This document shows positions 1-8,739 of a stretch of DNA of 64,000 nt, piece after piece. The position numbers and the translations under genes were made by a program. Source of the DNA: SZUA-36 sp963753105. Lineage in GTDB: Bacteria > Pseudomonadota > Gammaproteobacteria > Xanthomonadales > SZUA-36. The notes under the pieces were generated by a model. It saw nothing but the letters and a program-made list of their open reading frames with translations, searched no databases and was not told where the DNA came from. The stretch lies in contig CAVWBD010000001.1 in the NCBI GenBank assembly GCA_963753105.1, positions 372,001-436,000 of the forward strand, written 5' to 3'. The stretch's first letter is position 1. The number at the start of each line of letters is the position of its first letter.

Positions 1-345
1 AGCAAACTTGATGACATTCCGTGTGCCGTCAACATTGACCCGCACCTGGCTCTCGGTATCCGCCAGCAGATCATAAACGGCGCCCAGGTGGAATATATGC
101 GCGATCTGCCCTTCCAGTTCGCGTCTTTTTTTCGCAGGGATGCCCAGCATTGGCCGGGTCAGATCCCCGGTGACCGGTATCACCCGCTTGGCTTCACCAC
201 CCCATTTGGCCTTCTGGCTGGCAAACTTCTTCTTTGAATCCTTGCGCACCAGTACATAAACACTGGCACTGGGTTTTTTCTCCAGTAGCTCACCAATCAG
301 GTGGTGCCCGATAAAACCTGTTCCGCCGGTAATAAAATAGTTCAT
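1..345 (-). CDS. SDR-family NAD(P)-binding reductase, N-terminal part (cut by window edge)
   Basis: The first 115 codons are present; the gene runs off the left edge. The protein opens with a Rossmann fold: NYFITGGTGFIGHHL at residues 2-16 carries the TGGTGFIG nucleotide-binding glycines, and a VLVRK strand end and a VTGDLT segment follow. This is the extended SDR pattern of NAD-dependent epimerases and thioester/acyl-CoA reductases. The start ATG (345) has a GGAGGA ribosome site 6 bases upstream. The gene diverges from a TetR regulator and lies near a phasin and a wax ester synthase, so a fatty acyl reductase role is plausible but inferred; the rest of the protein is not visible. Confidence 0.8.
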   Translation of the reverse strand, partial: MNYFITGGTGFIGHHLIGELLEKKPSASVYVLVRKDSKKKFASQKAKWGGEAKRVIPVTGDLTRPMLGIPAKKRRELEGQIAHIFHLGAVYDLLADTESQVRVNVDGTRNVIKFA

Positions 346-363
346 CTTTGTCCTCCCACCGCT

Positions 364-380
364 AGCCCTACTCATGGGCT
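364..380. promoter_or_regulatory. Possible TetR operator dyad
   Basis: Short inverted repeat AGCCC-N7-GGGCT in the 116-base spacer between the divergent SDR and TetR genes. Position and symmetry suit a TetR-family operator, but the arms are only 5 bases, so this is a guess from context. Confidence 0.25.
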
Positions 381-461
381 GGGTATACCATCTTAGCAAA
401 ACAATAATCGCATCCCATGCTGTTACAATCCACCTGCAGTCCGCATTATGGAGATGCGTGC

Positions 462-1100
462 ATGACACGTCGCAACACGAGGGAACTTGTCCTGGCCACC
501 AGCCTGGCCTTGTTCAACGAATTCGGTGAACCCAACGTCAGCACCAATCATATCGCGGACGAGGCGGATATCAGCCCCGGCAACCTTTATTACCACTTCC
601 GCAGCAAGGACGATATCGTGCTGGAGTTGTTCAAGCGCTACCTGGTTCATATCCAGCCCCTGCTTGAGTTCGAGGAGCACGAAGTACGTGAAGCAGAGGA
701 CCTGTGGCTGCGTTTGCACCTCATTTTCGAAGAGATGGGGCGTTTCCGGTTCCTGTTCCGGGATCTGACTGACCTTTACACACGCATCAAGAACCTGCGA
801 CACGCATTCAACGGCCTTCTTGGCCGGCAACGCACAACCCTGCTGGCTCTGCTAAAGGGCTTGCAGAGCAATGGCGTCATGCATATCAAGGACAGAGAAA
901 GCGAATTACTGGCCGACAACATGCTATTGCTGATGACCTGCTGGATTCCTTTCGCCGAAGTGCGCGGTGATCCCGGCCTGGCGGATGGTACGGTGCTTTC
1001 CGAGTCTGTCGCACGGGTCCTGTACCTGGTATTGCCGTATCTGAGAGAACCGGAAGCCAGCCAGGTTGAGGCCCTGGCGAACACCTACCGCCAAGTCTAG
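462..1100 (+). CDS. TetR/AcrR-family transcriptional regulator
   Basis: 212-residue repressor-type protein. Residues 1-60 form the TetR helix-turn-helix: a first helix through LVLATSLALFNEFG, then STNHIADEADISPGNLYYHFRSKDDIV, which is the classic recognition helix with the YYHF signature. The remainder is an all-helical ligand/dimer domain without recognisable effector residues. The start at 462 is preferred over an in-frame ATG at 417 because GGAG lies 8 bases upstream and the family domain begins here. It is divergent from the SDR reductase, which it may control. An imperfect dyad, AGCCC-N7-GGGCT (364-380), lies in the shared spacer. Confidence 0.88.
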   Translation: MTRRNTRELVLATSLALFNEFGEPNVSTNHIADEADISPGNLYYHFRSKDDIVLELFKRYLVHIQPLLEFEEHEVREAEDLWLRLHLIFEEMGRFRFLFRDLTDLYTRIKNLRHAFNGLLGRQRTTLLALLKGLQSNGVMHIKDRESELLADNMLLLMTCWIPFAEVRGDPGLADGTVLSESVARVLYLVLPYLREPEASQVEALANTYRQV

Positions 1101-1118
1101 GAGTTTTCGCTGGTAGTG

Positions 1119-1201
1119 ATCGCGACCAGCAAGCTGGTTATGTTCAGGATGAACGGTATGTCGCGGGCGCAGGGATGCGCGTGAGCGACCCCTCCTACAT
1201 C
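1119..1201 (-). repeat. Interspersed multi-hairpin repeat, type B copy 1
   Basis: Read on the minus strand it begins with TGTAGGAG, a REP-like head, and continues through successive small palindromes: GCGC-ATCCCT-GCGC, GTTC-ATCCT-GAAC and ACCAGC-TT-GCTGGT. It is nearly identical over about 60 bases to 23698-23780 and shares its core with 48066-48107. It sits between the TetR gene and the phasin terminator. No reading frame with a ribosome site crosses it. Confidence 0.8.
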
Positions 1202-1221
1202 TAAACTCTCATCCCTGAACA

Positions 1222-1250
1222 TAAAAAAGGGCCGGGATTGCTCCCGGCCC
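1222..1250 (-). terminator. Rho-independent terminator of the phasin gene
   Basis: A perfect 9-bp GC stem, GGGCCGGGA/TCCCGGCCC, with a 4-base loop, followed on the minus strand by TTTTTT. It lies 28 bases past the phasin stop codon. Confidence 0.9.
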
Positions 1251-1277
1251 GAAACTCCCATGTTGGGAGGGGCTTAA

Positions 1278-1838
1278 CTACTTGGCTGCTGCTTTACTGG
1301 CTGTTTTCTTGACTGTTTTCTTGGCAGTTTTCTTGGCCGCTTTCTTTGCCGGCTTTGCAGCAGGCTTTGCAGCAGGCTTGTTCAACTCGCTGACCTTCTT
1401 GGACAGGGTCGCAACACGTTCGGACAGCTTGTTGACATCAGCTGCGGTGGGCACGCCGAGCTGGGCGAGAACCTGGGCAACGCGATCTTCAAACACATTC
1501 TCCAGCTTGTCCCAGTTGTCTGCCGCCTGTTGACGAACCGCACCGACTCTGGATTCCACTTCATCCTTGATGTCACCGACCGCCGTTTCTGCGACCTCGC
1601 GGGTTTTCTTCTCAAGCTTCGCGCCTTCAGAAACCAGGTCTTTGAACAACTTGTTGCCCTGTTCGATCACCTTACCGCTCTCGGCCTGGGCCACGGAAAA
1701 TGCGCCCAGTCCGGCTAGCCAGATTTCACGGGCGGATTCGATTACAGGTGCTGCGTATTCAGTGATTGCAGGTTTCGCCTGGGTTTTTTTCGCGAACTTC
1801 TTCTTGAGGACCTTCTTCTTGGTGGTTTTTGCTGCCAT
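1278..1838 (-). CDS. Phasin-family polyhydroxyalkanoate granule protein
   Basis: 186 residues. Residues 1-25 are Lys-rich; residues 30-150 form the phasin helical domain (AREIWLAGLGAFSVAQAESG, then amphipathic helices rich in Glu, Lys and Val); residues 155-186 are a Lys/Ala/Pro repeat tail (AAKPAKKAAKK type) like that of PhaF, which also binds DNA. Phasins coat PHA storage granules. The start at 1838 is chosen over an in-frame upstream ATG at 1910 because GGAGATC lies 7-10 bases before it and the family begins MAAKT. It has its own terminator. Neighbours in lipid metabolism support a storage role. Confidence 0.88.
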   Translation of the reverse strand: MAAKTTKKKVLKKKFAKKTQAKPAITEYAAPVIESAREIWLAGLGAFSVAQAESGKVIEQGNKLFKDLVSEGAKLEKKTREVAETAVGDIKDEVESRVGAVRQQAADNWDKLENVFEDRVAQVLAQLGVPTAADVNKLSERVATLSKKVSELNKPAAKPAAKPAKKAAKKTAKKTVKKTASKAAAK

Positions 1839-2009
1839 TTCTGATCTCCGGCTCTTACGAGCATTAATTAACGTTGGGTGTATGTTAGGCGCAAAGATTA
1901 GAGTAAACACACTAAAAGACCGACCAAGGCCCGGCCCGGGTAATAATTGATAATCGACACTCTTGTGATAGGCTCATTGGTATCGTCAAGCCAATGGGGA
2001 TCCATACCG

Positions 2010-2861
2010 ATGCCGAGCTGGAAGCGCTTTCCGTTTGATAATTCCGCTTTTCTCTACCCGGATGAACAACTGTTGCAATCATGGCCGGAATTGCACGCAG
2101 GTGACCAGGTCGAATTTCCGGACACCGACTGGGTACAACAATGCCTGGCGCTGGCACCGGAGGCCGCACCGGAATCATTCGACGGCAATATCGATGCACT
2201 GGCAACATCCATCCAGGACGCCTGGCGCTGTTTCCACGCCGGTGATTTTGAGGGCGCGGTCACGCTTGCCAATCAATGCGGCCACCTGGCCCATGCACCG
2301 GCCAACAAGGCAGCCGGTATCTATGCAACTTACCTGGAAACGGACGAGGCTGCGCGCCAGGCCTGCTACCTGGCTGCCGCCGAACATGCGGAAGCAGTCA
2401 TCGGGCTATTGCCTGATGATGCCAACAGCCATTATTTCCACGCCTTCAACCTGGGGCGTTACAGCCAGAGTATCTCCGTGATGAAAGCGCTGGGCGAGGG
2501 TATCGGCGGCAAGATCCAGACCAGCCTGCGCAATACCCTCGAGGCAGCACCAGACCATGCCGAGGCACACACGGCGCTGGGTATGTACCACGCCGAGATC
2601 ATCGACAAGGTGGGCAAGATGATGGGCCGGATCACCTACGGAGCCAGCACCGAGGCTGCACTGGAACATTTCGAGCGTGCACTTGAGTTAACACCCGCCT
2701 CACCCATCGCCCATATCGAGTACGGTAACGGGCTTTACCTGCTGTTTGGTGATGACCGCCTGGACGAGGTCACGGAGCTATATGTCAAGGCGACCGGTTT
2801 GCAGCCCAGGGATGCCATGGAGAAGCTCGATATCGAGGCTGCGCTGGCGGAAATGGAGTAA
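2010..2861 (+). CDS. TPR-repeat protein, cytoplasmic
   Basis: 283 residues with no signal peptide. Helical-repeat features: AWRCFHAGDFEGAVTLANQC near residue 75, DDANSHYFHAFNLGRYSQ near 140, APDHAEAHTALGMYHAEI near 180 and ASTEAALEHFERALELTPASP near 210, the last being a canonical TPR. TPRs mediate protein-protein contact; no enzymatic domain is seen. The ATG at 2010 has GGGGA 9 bases upstream; the frame is open further upstream but without a better start. It is divergent from the phasin and its 3' end nearly abuts that of the wax ester synthase gene. Specific partner unknown. Confidence 0.75.
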   Translation: MPSWKRFPFDNSAFLYPDEQLLQSWPELHAGDQVEFPDTDWVQQCLALAPEAAPESFDGNIDALATSIQDAWRCFHAGDFEGAVTLANQCGHLAHAPANKAAGIYATYLETDEAARQACYLAAAEHAEAVIGLLPDDANSHYFHAFNLGRYSQSISVMKALGEGIGGKIQTSLRNTLEAAPDHAEAHTALGMYHAEIIDKVGKMMGRITYGASTEAALEHFERALELTPASPIAHIEYGNGLYLLFGDDRLDEVTELYVKATGLQPRDAMEKLDIEAALAEME

Positions 2862-2867
2862 ATCCGT

Positions 2868-4343
2868 TTAGCCTGGACCCAGAGATTTTTCCAACAGGGT
2901 TCTTGCCGTCTGAACATTGGGCCGGCCTTCAAGTGGCAGCATCAGGCCCAGGTACAGCAGTTTTTCGAACTCCTTCTTGAAACGTGAGATGATCTGGTTG
3001 GGCTTGGCCACCAGGCGGCGGTCGCTAATCAGGCCAAAGAACACCTTGCCGTTATAGCTCAGAATGCTGATACCCACTCCAACGTTGCCGTTCTGCGGTA
3101 CCCAAAACATCAGTTCCCTGATCTTCGACCCGGCCAGGTACAACGGTTGTTGGGGTCCCGGGACATTGGTCAGCACGGCACTGGCTTTCTGGCTGAGCAG
3201 GTCCAGCACGGGTTTTTGCAATACAGATGGCCCCATACCGAGTGCGGCCAGGAACCCGAACGTCACGGCGGCTTGTCTTGAAGCCTTTAATTCGTTCATG
3301 CGCTCGTTGACCAGGTACAACCTCTCCAGCGGGTTGTCCGAACCAAGCGGCAGCGACAGGAACACCAGGCCGAAGTGATTGCCGAGTTCCTGGGCGTGTT
3401 CCAGCGGGCGCAAGTTGACCGGCACCGTGGCACGGATGTCCGGTACGGCGGCGGGATCATCCCCTTCATCGAGCATGTATTGCCTGAGCGCACCGCTGAC
3501 GGCAGCGATCAGCACGTCGTTCACGGTACAACCAAAGGCCTTGCTGACTGCCTTGACCTCATCCAACGGCAGCGGCTCTGCCCAGGCGACCTGTTTGCGG
3601 GATCCGAGTTGCCCCTTCAAACGGGTCACAGGATCGTTTTCCAGTGTCAGGGAATTCACCAGTTCGCGCACGATTTCGTTAACTTCCTGCGCGTACCCGC
3701 TTGCAATTGACGGGTCCTGCAATATCCTGCTGCCCTCTGCGATCATTTGCTGACCAAGGTGCGTAGCAAAATCCAGGCCGTCTTTAGCTGGTTCAAGCAG
3801 GCGTTGAAACACCATTGCCTCGTCTGCGCGCCGCTTCTTCCACACTTCCGGTTTGCGGGCAGATGACCGGCCTTTCGGCGTTGGATCGGTCAGTGACAGA
3901 AATACCTGCACCAGGGCAATACCATCAGCGATGCAGTGGTGAATCCGGGCAACCAACACTGGACCATTTTCGTAGTTCTCAACCACGTGGATCTGCCATA
4001 GCGGATGCAAGGGATTCAGTGGTGTGCTTGCCAGTTCAGATACCAGCATTTGAAGCTCTGACCGGTCCGCTTTGCCGGGCAAGGCCGTGCGGAGAACGTG
4101 TGAGCGAATATCAAAATCCTCATCCAGTTCCCAGTAAGCACCACGGGTACGATCCACTGCTTTTTGCCGAAAGCGTCTAAAAGTGAGAAACCGTTGCTCG
4201 ATGGTCTCCAGCAACTTCTCATAGTCAAGCTGCTCGTCCATCAGGATGATGCCATTGACCATCATCAGGTTGGTCGGTTGCTCCATGCGCAACCAGGCTG
4301 TGTCAACCTTGGAAATCGGTTCTCTGACAGGTTTATTGCTCAA
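2868..4343 (-). CDS. Wax ester synthase/diacylglycerol acyltransferase (WS/DGAT)
   Basis: 491 residues, full length for the bifunctional WS/DGAT family, which joins acyl-CoA to long-chain alcohols or diacylglycerol to make storage lipid. The catalytic HHxxxDG motif is present as HHCIADG at residues 135-141, and the N-terminal SKVDTAWLRME block and the PLWQIHVVE segment before the active site match the family. The C-terminal VPGP block (NVPGPQQPLYLAG) is also present. No signal peptide; these proteins associate peripherally with membrane and lipid bodies. It is divergent from an HSL-type lipase, giving opposing synthesis and hydrolysis functions side by side. Confidence 0.93.
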   Translation of the reverse strand: MSNKPVREPISKVDTAWLRMEQPTNLMMVNGIILMDEQLDYEKLLETIEQRFLTFRRFRQKAVDRTRGAYWELDEDFDIRSHVLRTALPGKADRSELQMLVSELASTPLNPLHPLWQIHVVENYENGPVLVARIHHCIADGIALVQVFLSLTDPTPKGRSSARKPEVWKKRRADEAMVFQRLLEPAKDGLDFATHLGQQMIAEGSRILQDPSIASGYAQEVNEIVRELVNSLTLENDPVTRLKGQLGSRKQVAWAEPLPLDEVKAVSKAFGCTVNDVLIAAVSGALRQYMLDEGDDPAAVPDIRATVPVNLRPLEHAQELGNHFGLVFLSLPLGSDNPLERLYLVNERMNELKASRQAAVTFGFLAALGMGPSVLQKPVLDLLSQKASAVLTNVPGPQQPLYLAGSKIRELMFWVPQNGNVGVGISILSYNGKVFFGLISDRRLVAKPNQIISRFKKEFEKLLYLGLMLPLEGRPNVQTARTLLEKSLGPG

Positions 4344-4470
4344 TTCAATGGGTTCCCGTTGCTAATCATGCCCTTGGAATCATTGTATTCTTATTTGGGA
4401 GGTGAACATAGGGATCAAACTATTGAATTCTGGAGCAATACCCAACAAACTGGTCAGGTTCACCGGGGAA

Positions 4471-5568
4471 ATGAACATGAACCTGTTAGTCATCCTGTTA
4501 CTACTTGCATTCATTGTCTGGGCGTTTGAACGCTTTTATCTAAGGGGTGGGTCAAGCGCACCCCTGGTCAAGCCTGCCGATGCGGATGTTTACCGGGTTT
4601 TTGAATGTAACGAGGATTCCAGTCCGCAACGCGAAGCCGTGATCCGCGTGGTCAGGGACCTGGCCGGACAGATCAAGACCGCGTTGGACAACCACCAGCT
4701 ACACACCGCACGCAGTGTTTTTAACCGTATTGGCGAGGGCCGTGAATTCGCCAGCAAGATCCACCCGGTGGATGCGGGTGGTGTTGAGGCCGAATGGGTG
4801 CTCGCCCCGGGGGCTGACCCTGCGCGGCGAATACTGTATATCCACGGTGGCGGATTTATCATGGGCTGCCCACAAAGCCACCGCACCATCACCAGCCGCT
4901 TGTCCGAGGTCAGTGCCTGTGCGGTGCTTTCCATTGACTATCGCTTGATGCCGGAACACAGGCACACGAATTGTGTCGAGGATTGCCGCACGGCCTACCG
5001 TTGGATACTCGAAAATGGACCGGACGGGACGGGCAATGCCTCTCAAGTATTCTTCAGTGGTGATTCCGCAGGTGGCAACCTGGCCTTGTCCCTGGCGGCG
5101 TGGACCAGGGATGAGCAACTGCGCGCACCGGATGCGGTTGTGGTCATGTCGCCTTTGACCGATGTGACGTTTTCCGGCGCCAGCCTGCGCGAAAACTATC
5201 CCACCGATGTCATGCTCAGACGCGTCATGGGCACGCTGAACAAGCTGCCCCGGTTTATCAAGAGCTGGTGGGTGGTCTGGACCTACAAGGTGCGACCCGC
5301 CGACCCGAAGGTCTCCCCGCTTATGGGTGACCTGTCGAATTTACCGCCTACCCTGGTACAGGCCAGCGAGGCCGAGATGCTGCTGGACGATGCGCGCCGC
5401 TACGTGTTCAAGGCCCATGCGGCCGGCTCACCAATCAAGCTCCAGACCTGGACCGGGATGGTGCACATCTGGCAGATTTTTTACCCGGACCTGCCACAGG
5501 CGGAAGAAGCCTTCGTCGAGATTGGCAAGTTCATCAGGGAAAATGCATCAAGTAACCAAGTCGTGTGA
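4471..5568 (+). CDS. HSL-family alpha/beta hydrolase (lipase/esterase), membrane anchored
   Basis: 365 residues. Residues 4-18 are a hydrophobic signal anchor. The hormone-sensitive-lipase oxyanion motif HGGG is at 125-128 and the nucleophile elbow GDSAGG at 197-202 (Ser199); the acid is probably in EMLLDDA and the base His in GMVHIWQ near the C terminus. It should hydrolyse short or medium acyl esters. Start: a GTG at 4402 is in frame, but the anchor begins at ATG 4471; ATG 4477 has the better distance to GGGGA (4465-4469), so either may be used. Beside the WS/DGAT gene it may mobilise neutral lipid, which is inference. Confidence 0.87.
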   Translation: MNMNLLVILLLLAFIVWAFERFYLRGGSSAPLVKPADADVYRVFECNEDSSPQREAVIRVVRDLAGQIKTALDNHQLHTARSVFNRIGEGREFASKIHPVDAGGVEAEWVLAPGADPARRILYIHGGGFIMGCPQSHRTITSRLSEVSACAVLSIDYRLMPEHRHTNCVEDCRTAYRWILENGPDGTGNASQVFFSGDSAGGNLALSLAAWTRDEQLRAPDAVVVMSPLTDVTFSGASLRENYPTDVMLRRVMGTLNKLPRFIKSWWVVWTYKVRPADPKVSPLMGDLSNLPPTLVQASEAEMLLDDARRYVFKAHAAGSPIKLQTWTGMVHIWQIFYPDLPQAEEAFVEIGKFIRENASSNQVV

Positions 5569-5608
5569 TGTGCTTTCCGGCTAACCGGCGTATTTGGAGG
5601 TGTCGATA

Positions 5609-5932
5609 ATGAAGAGATACTTTTTGTGGTGCATGGTTCTAAGCATGATGATCGCTTTCCAATCCGGTGTTTCAGCCGCTCCCGTTGTCGCTGAGCCCAT
5701 CAACAAAAGTCCACCAACAGTTGAACAACAAAAACCGGCGATACAGCTCAATGCGCCAAGCAAAGAGATACGCAACTACAAGCAGCTGTGCCATGAATAC
5801 TGCGCGAAAACCGATAGATGCAGTAAATGTGCGCGCGGGAAAGAATGTGGCCCCGGCTATCGCGAGATAAGACGCTGGGACGGCCCGGGCGGTGAATGGA
5901 CGGCCTGCGAAGAGGAAAGCTACGGGCGGTAA
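5609..5932 (+). CDS. Small secreted cysteine-rich protein, unknown function
   Basis: 107 residues. Residues 1-23 form a Sec signal peptide ending VSA before APVV. A Pro/Gln-rich spacer follows, then a compact C-terminal domain with CHEYC, CSKC, CGPGYR and a final C, seven cysteines in about 45 residues, suggesting disulphides in the periplasm or outside the cell. GGAGG lies 8 bases before ATG 5609. The stop codon overlaps the next start (TAATG), so the two are probably translationally coupled. No family was recognised. Confidence 0.7.
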   Translation: MKRYFLWCMVLSMMIAFQSGVSAAPVVAEPINKSPPTVEQQKPAIQLNAPSKEIRNYKQLCHEYCAKTDRCSKCARGKECGPGYREIRRWDGPGGEWTACEEESYGR

Positions 5933-6366
5933 TGACGAAATACGCCCTGATAGTAAGCACTATCCTACTCTCCGCCTGCACCGGGCAAGATTCGGGGAAA
6001 GCGTTCCTGGTCACGGTCGATTCTTTCTACGCGGCGGTGAATGCCGGGGACCAGGCTGCCCACGCCGCATTATTCACCGACGATGCCTGGATGTTGCCCG
6101 ATGGCTGGGATATCTCCCGTGGCGAGACCCTGAAAACATCGATCAGGGACCGCACGGGCTGGGTATTTCGCCTGAAAGATGTCGAGCGTCTCGAATACGG
6201 AATCAGCGGTGATCTTGGCTACACCATCAACCAGTATTTCTACACCTGGCACGAAGAAGGCGCTCAACCGGAATGGCACAGAACCAAGAACGTGCATATC
6301 TGGAAGCGCCAGGCAGATGGCTCCTGGAAGTTGCACGTGGATATCTGGAACTCGACACCGGAATAA
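5932..6366 (+). CDS. SnoaL/NTF2-like lipoprotein
   Basis: 144 residues. The lipobox LLSAC places the lipidated Cys at residue 15, so it is a lipoprotein. The mature part is a cone-shaped NTF2-like/DUF4440 domain: an N-terminal helix with FYAAVNAGDQAAHAALFTDDAWML, then strands ending in a Trp-rich HIWKRQADGSWKLHVDIWNS segment. Such domains bind small molecules or act as minor enzymes; the substrate cannot be read from sequence. The start ATG overlaps the stop of the Cys-rich gene by one base. Confidence 0.78.
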   Translation: MTKYALIVSTILLSACTGQDSGKAFLVTVDSFYAAVNAGDQAAHAALFTDDAWMLPDGWDISRGETLKTSIRDRTGWVFRLKDVERLEYGISGDLGYTINQYFYTWHEEGAQPEWHRTKNVHIWKRQADGSWKLHVDIWNSTPE

Positions 6367-6556
6367 TCGGGTTTTCCCACCCCTGGAAACAAGGTCGTGT
6401 ATACGACATTTGCATTGCTGGCAGGATATTGCATATCCGGGCACCCGGGCAGGGATTTTTACACGATCACATTGGCGGTCATCAAAGGCCGTGGCTTATA
6501 CTGCTTACCCTTCTCCAGGACAACGGATGATTGGGTCATCCCGAGGGAATCATGAC

Positions 6557-7249
6557 ATGACCGCTGACAAGGCCTGGGTCGGGCTGACGACCGAGAATAT
6601 CCGCGACATGCTGATCGCGTTGATAGGTTTCCGATTCGGCACCGAGCCTGAAACCCGTATCGGGGAAATACGCGCGGAACGCCAGGCGTACGCTGATGGT
6701 TTTCTGAAGCTGGTCAAGGTAGGGGCCAATGACACAGTGCTGGAATTGGGTTCCGGTTGTGGTTTTGGCACACGCGCCCTGGCATTGCGCGCCAGGAAAG
6801 TACTGGCCTGTGATATCAGCGAGGCCTATCTCACGTTTGCCCGGCAAGAACTTGATGAGATGAGTAACATCGAATTCCACCATGTCGAAAGCCGCGATTT
6901 GTCATCCATCCCGGATGACAGCATTGACAAGATCGTGTCGATTTCGGTCTTTATCCATTTCAACCTGTATGACATCTATCTCTATTTCCTGGAATTCAAA
7001 CGGGTACTCAAGAGCAAGGGCAGAGTCGTGTTCGATTTCGCCGATTCACACCGCCTGAACGGCGGTATTCGTTCAAAGGTATTGATTGACCAGTTCCTCG
7101 AGCACGCACCGTATTACCGCGATATGCCATCCAATCTGCCCGGCCTGGTGCAATGGAACTCGGCGAAGGGTATCCGGGGCGCCGCAAAGTTGGCCGGGTT
7201 CCGCCAGGTTGGACGCCGGGGTCACCGTTTGTTGTTCGAATCCCGCTAG
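6557..7249 (+). CDS. Class I SAM-dependent methyltransferase
   Basis: 230 residues. The SAM-binding motif I is VLELGSGCGFGTRAL (about residues 63-77), followed by an acidic motif II (VLACDIS) and a motif III region with HVESRDLSSIPDDSIDKIVS. The fold is Methyltransf_11/25 type; the methyl acceptor is not evident. ATG 6557 has GAGGG 9 bases upstream. It stands alone, facing the convergent cation efflux gene. Confidence 0.82.
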   Translation: MTADKAWVGLTTENIRDMLIALIGFRFGTEPETRIGEIRAERQAYADGFLKLVKVGANDTVLELGSGCGFGTRALALRARKVLACDISEAYLTFARQELDEMSNIEFHHVESRDLSSIPDDSIDKIVSISVFIHFNLYDIYLYFLEFKRVLKSKGRVVFDFADSHRLNGGIRSKVLIDQFLEHAPYYRDMPSNLPGLVQWNSAKGIRGAAKLAGFRQVGRRGHRLLFESR

Positions 7250-7320
7250 AGAGGTTTTAATCGCCATCCGGTAACAACAGGAATACCGCTAAACCCAATA
7301 ATCAATCCTGCGCAATGTCC

Positions 7321-8235
7321 CTATAGGGGCGATGTGTGCTTGTCGGAGTCATCTTTTGGATCCTGGTGGATGATCACCTCCGAGTCCGGAAGAAATGCCA
7401 TGATCTCATTCTCTATCTTGTCGGCAATTTCATGAGCCTGTTTCAGCGACATGTTCTCATCCAGTTCCAGGTGCATTTGGACGAATCGTGTGTGACCGGA
7501 CTGGCGGGTACGCGTGTGGTGTGTACCGGTTACCTCGGGGTGAGCCATTGCGGTGGCCTGGATCCGTTCGAGGATATCCTCGGGTAATTCCCTGTCCATC
7601 AATTGCTGGAACGCTTCGTGGCCGATCTGGAAGGCGCTGTAAAAAATGTAGCCAGCCACCACGATGGCAAATACCGGGTCGGCCCAGATCCAGCCCAGTG
7701 TCGCCAGGTACAGGGCCACGAGTACGCTGATGTTGGTCAGCAGATCGGTTACGTAATGCAGCGAATCGGCCCGGATGGCCGTCGATCCGGTTTTGCGGAT
7801 GACATGGCGCTGGATGAGCAGCAACACCAGGGTCATGACAATGGCCAGTGCCATTACCCACATCCCCAGTGGGACCTGCGCCACGGCGTGCGGGTAGCGC
7901 AAGCGGTCCACGGCATGGAAGACCAGGAACACTGCCGAACCGGCAATAAATGCCGATTGGGCGAGACCCGCCAGTGGTTCAGCCTTGCCATGGCCAAAAC
8001 GGTGTTCTTCATCAGGTGGTTGCAGGGCGTAACGAATCGCGAACAGGTTGATCAGCGATGCGAGGCTGTCCATGACGGAATCGACCAGGGACGCGAGCAA
8101 GCTGACTGAACCGGTCACGTACCACGCACCCGTCTTGGCAACGATCAGGATACCCGCCGTCAGCACCGAAGCACCGGAGGCCAGTTTTAACAGGCCTGCC
8201 CGGTCGAGTTGGTTTTTTCCGTCCCCTTTCTTCAT
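7321..8235 (-). CDS. Cation diffusion facilitator (FieF/CDF) metal efflux pump
   Basis: 304 residues, six predicted TM segments and a C-terminal cytoplasmic domain. Metal-site residues are visible: D52 and D56 in TM2 (LVDSVMDS) and H160 and D164 in TM5 (HYVTD), a DD-HD site typical of Zn/Fe CDF exporters such as FieF. The C-terminal part has conserved His residues (GTHHTRTRQSGHTR, VQMHLELD). Start: the frame is open to 8271, but the ATG at 8235 has AGGA 7-8 bases upstream and begins MKKGDG; 8256 is an alternative. Confidence 0.9.
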   Translation of the reverse strand: MKKGDGKNQLDRAGLLKLASGASVLTAGILIVAKTGAWYVTGSVSLLASLVDSVMDSLASLINLFAIRYALQPPDEEHRFGHGKAEPLAGLAQSAFIAGSAVFLVFHAVDRLRYPHAVAQVPLGMWVMALAIVMTLVLLLIQRHVIRKTGSTAIRADSLHYVTDLLTNISVLVALYLATLGWIWADPVFAIVVAGYIFYSAFQIGHEAFQQLMDRELPEDILERIQATAMAHPEVTGTHHTRTRQSGHTRFVQMHLELDENMSLKQAHEIADKIENEIMAFLPDSEVIIHQDPKDDSDKHTSPL

Positions 8236-8355
8236 GACGTATTCCTGGGCCTTCATCGATTGCCTGATCAAATGGTAATAGAAACGGATGCCCTGCAGGT
8301 AGTCATCTGGCTGTTCCGTGCAGTAAACCGGTCTCGGGTCCCTTGTGAATTGTGA

Positions 8356-8601
8356 TCAGGCGATAATCAGCAGTACCAGCCACGGCACCAGGTTGAAGAA
8401 AATGAAGATGATTTTGAAGAACGCGAAGACGGCGTAATACAACCGCGTTAAAAGTTCTCGCGTGAAATATCAAACCAGTAGCTATGTACACGGTAAATAA
8501 AATCCGGAAATCAGCATAAACATCAGAATGGCCAAGATCAACATGCCAGCGTTGATGATGGTGCACCACATGAAAAATGAAGTGAGTGTCTGGATATCCA
8601 T
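8356..8601 (-). pseudogene. DUF6868-like two-TM small membrane protein, frame broken three times
   Basis: From ATG 8601 the frame reads MDIQTLTSFFMWCTIINAG, the start of a roughly 80-residue two-helix membrane family, but stops early. Removing one base at each of three short runs (a GG, a TTTT, a GG) restores SDFIYRVHSYWFDISRE and then LYYAVFAFFKIIFIFFNLV up to TGA 8356. The three extra bases keep the outer ends in phase (246 bases). The pattern suggests homopolymer consensus errors rather than decay. Family assignment is by remembered pattern. Confidence 0.6.
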
Positions 8602-8739
8602 TGCATTGCTCCGCGTTTGAACGTACAGGCAGTATAGCGCGTTGTTTTTGTCCACAGAAAAAAAGGGCCACCGTTGTGACCCTCAAGTGGTTTTCCGACT
8701 ATTGACTGTAGTCAGTACAGTTTGTTCCTTTCACAATCA

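Noticed and set aside
8303..8686. 127-codon minus-strand open frame
   Set aside because: It overlaps the DUF6868-like gene in a different register, has no ribosome site and an implausible His/Arg-rich composition; the broken small membrane gene explains the region better.
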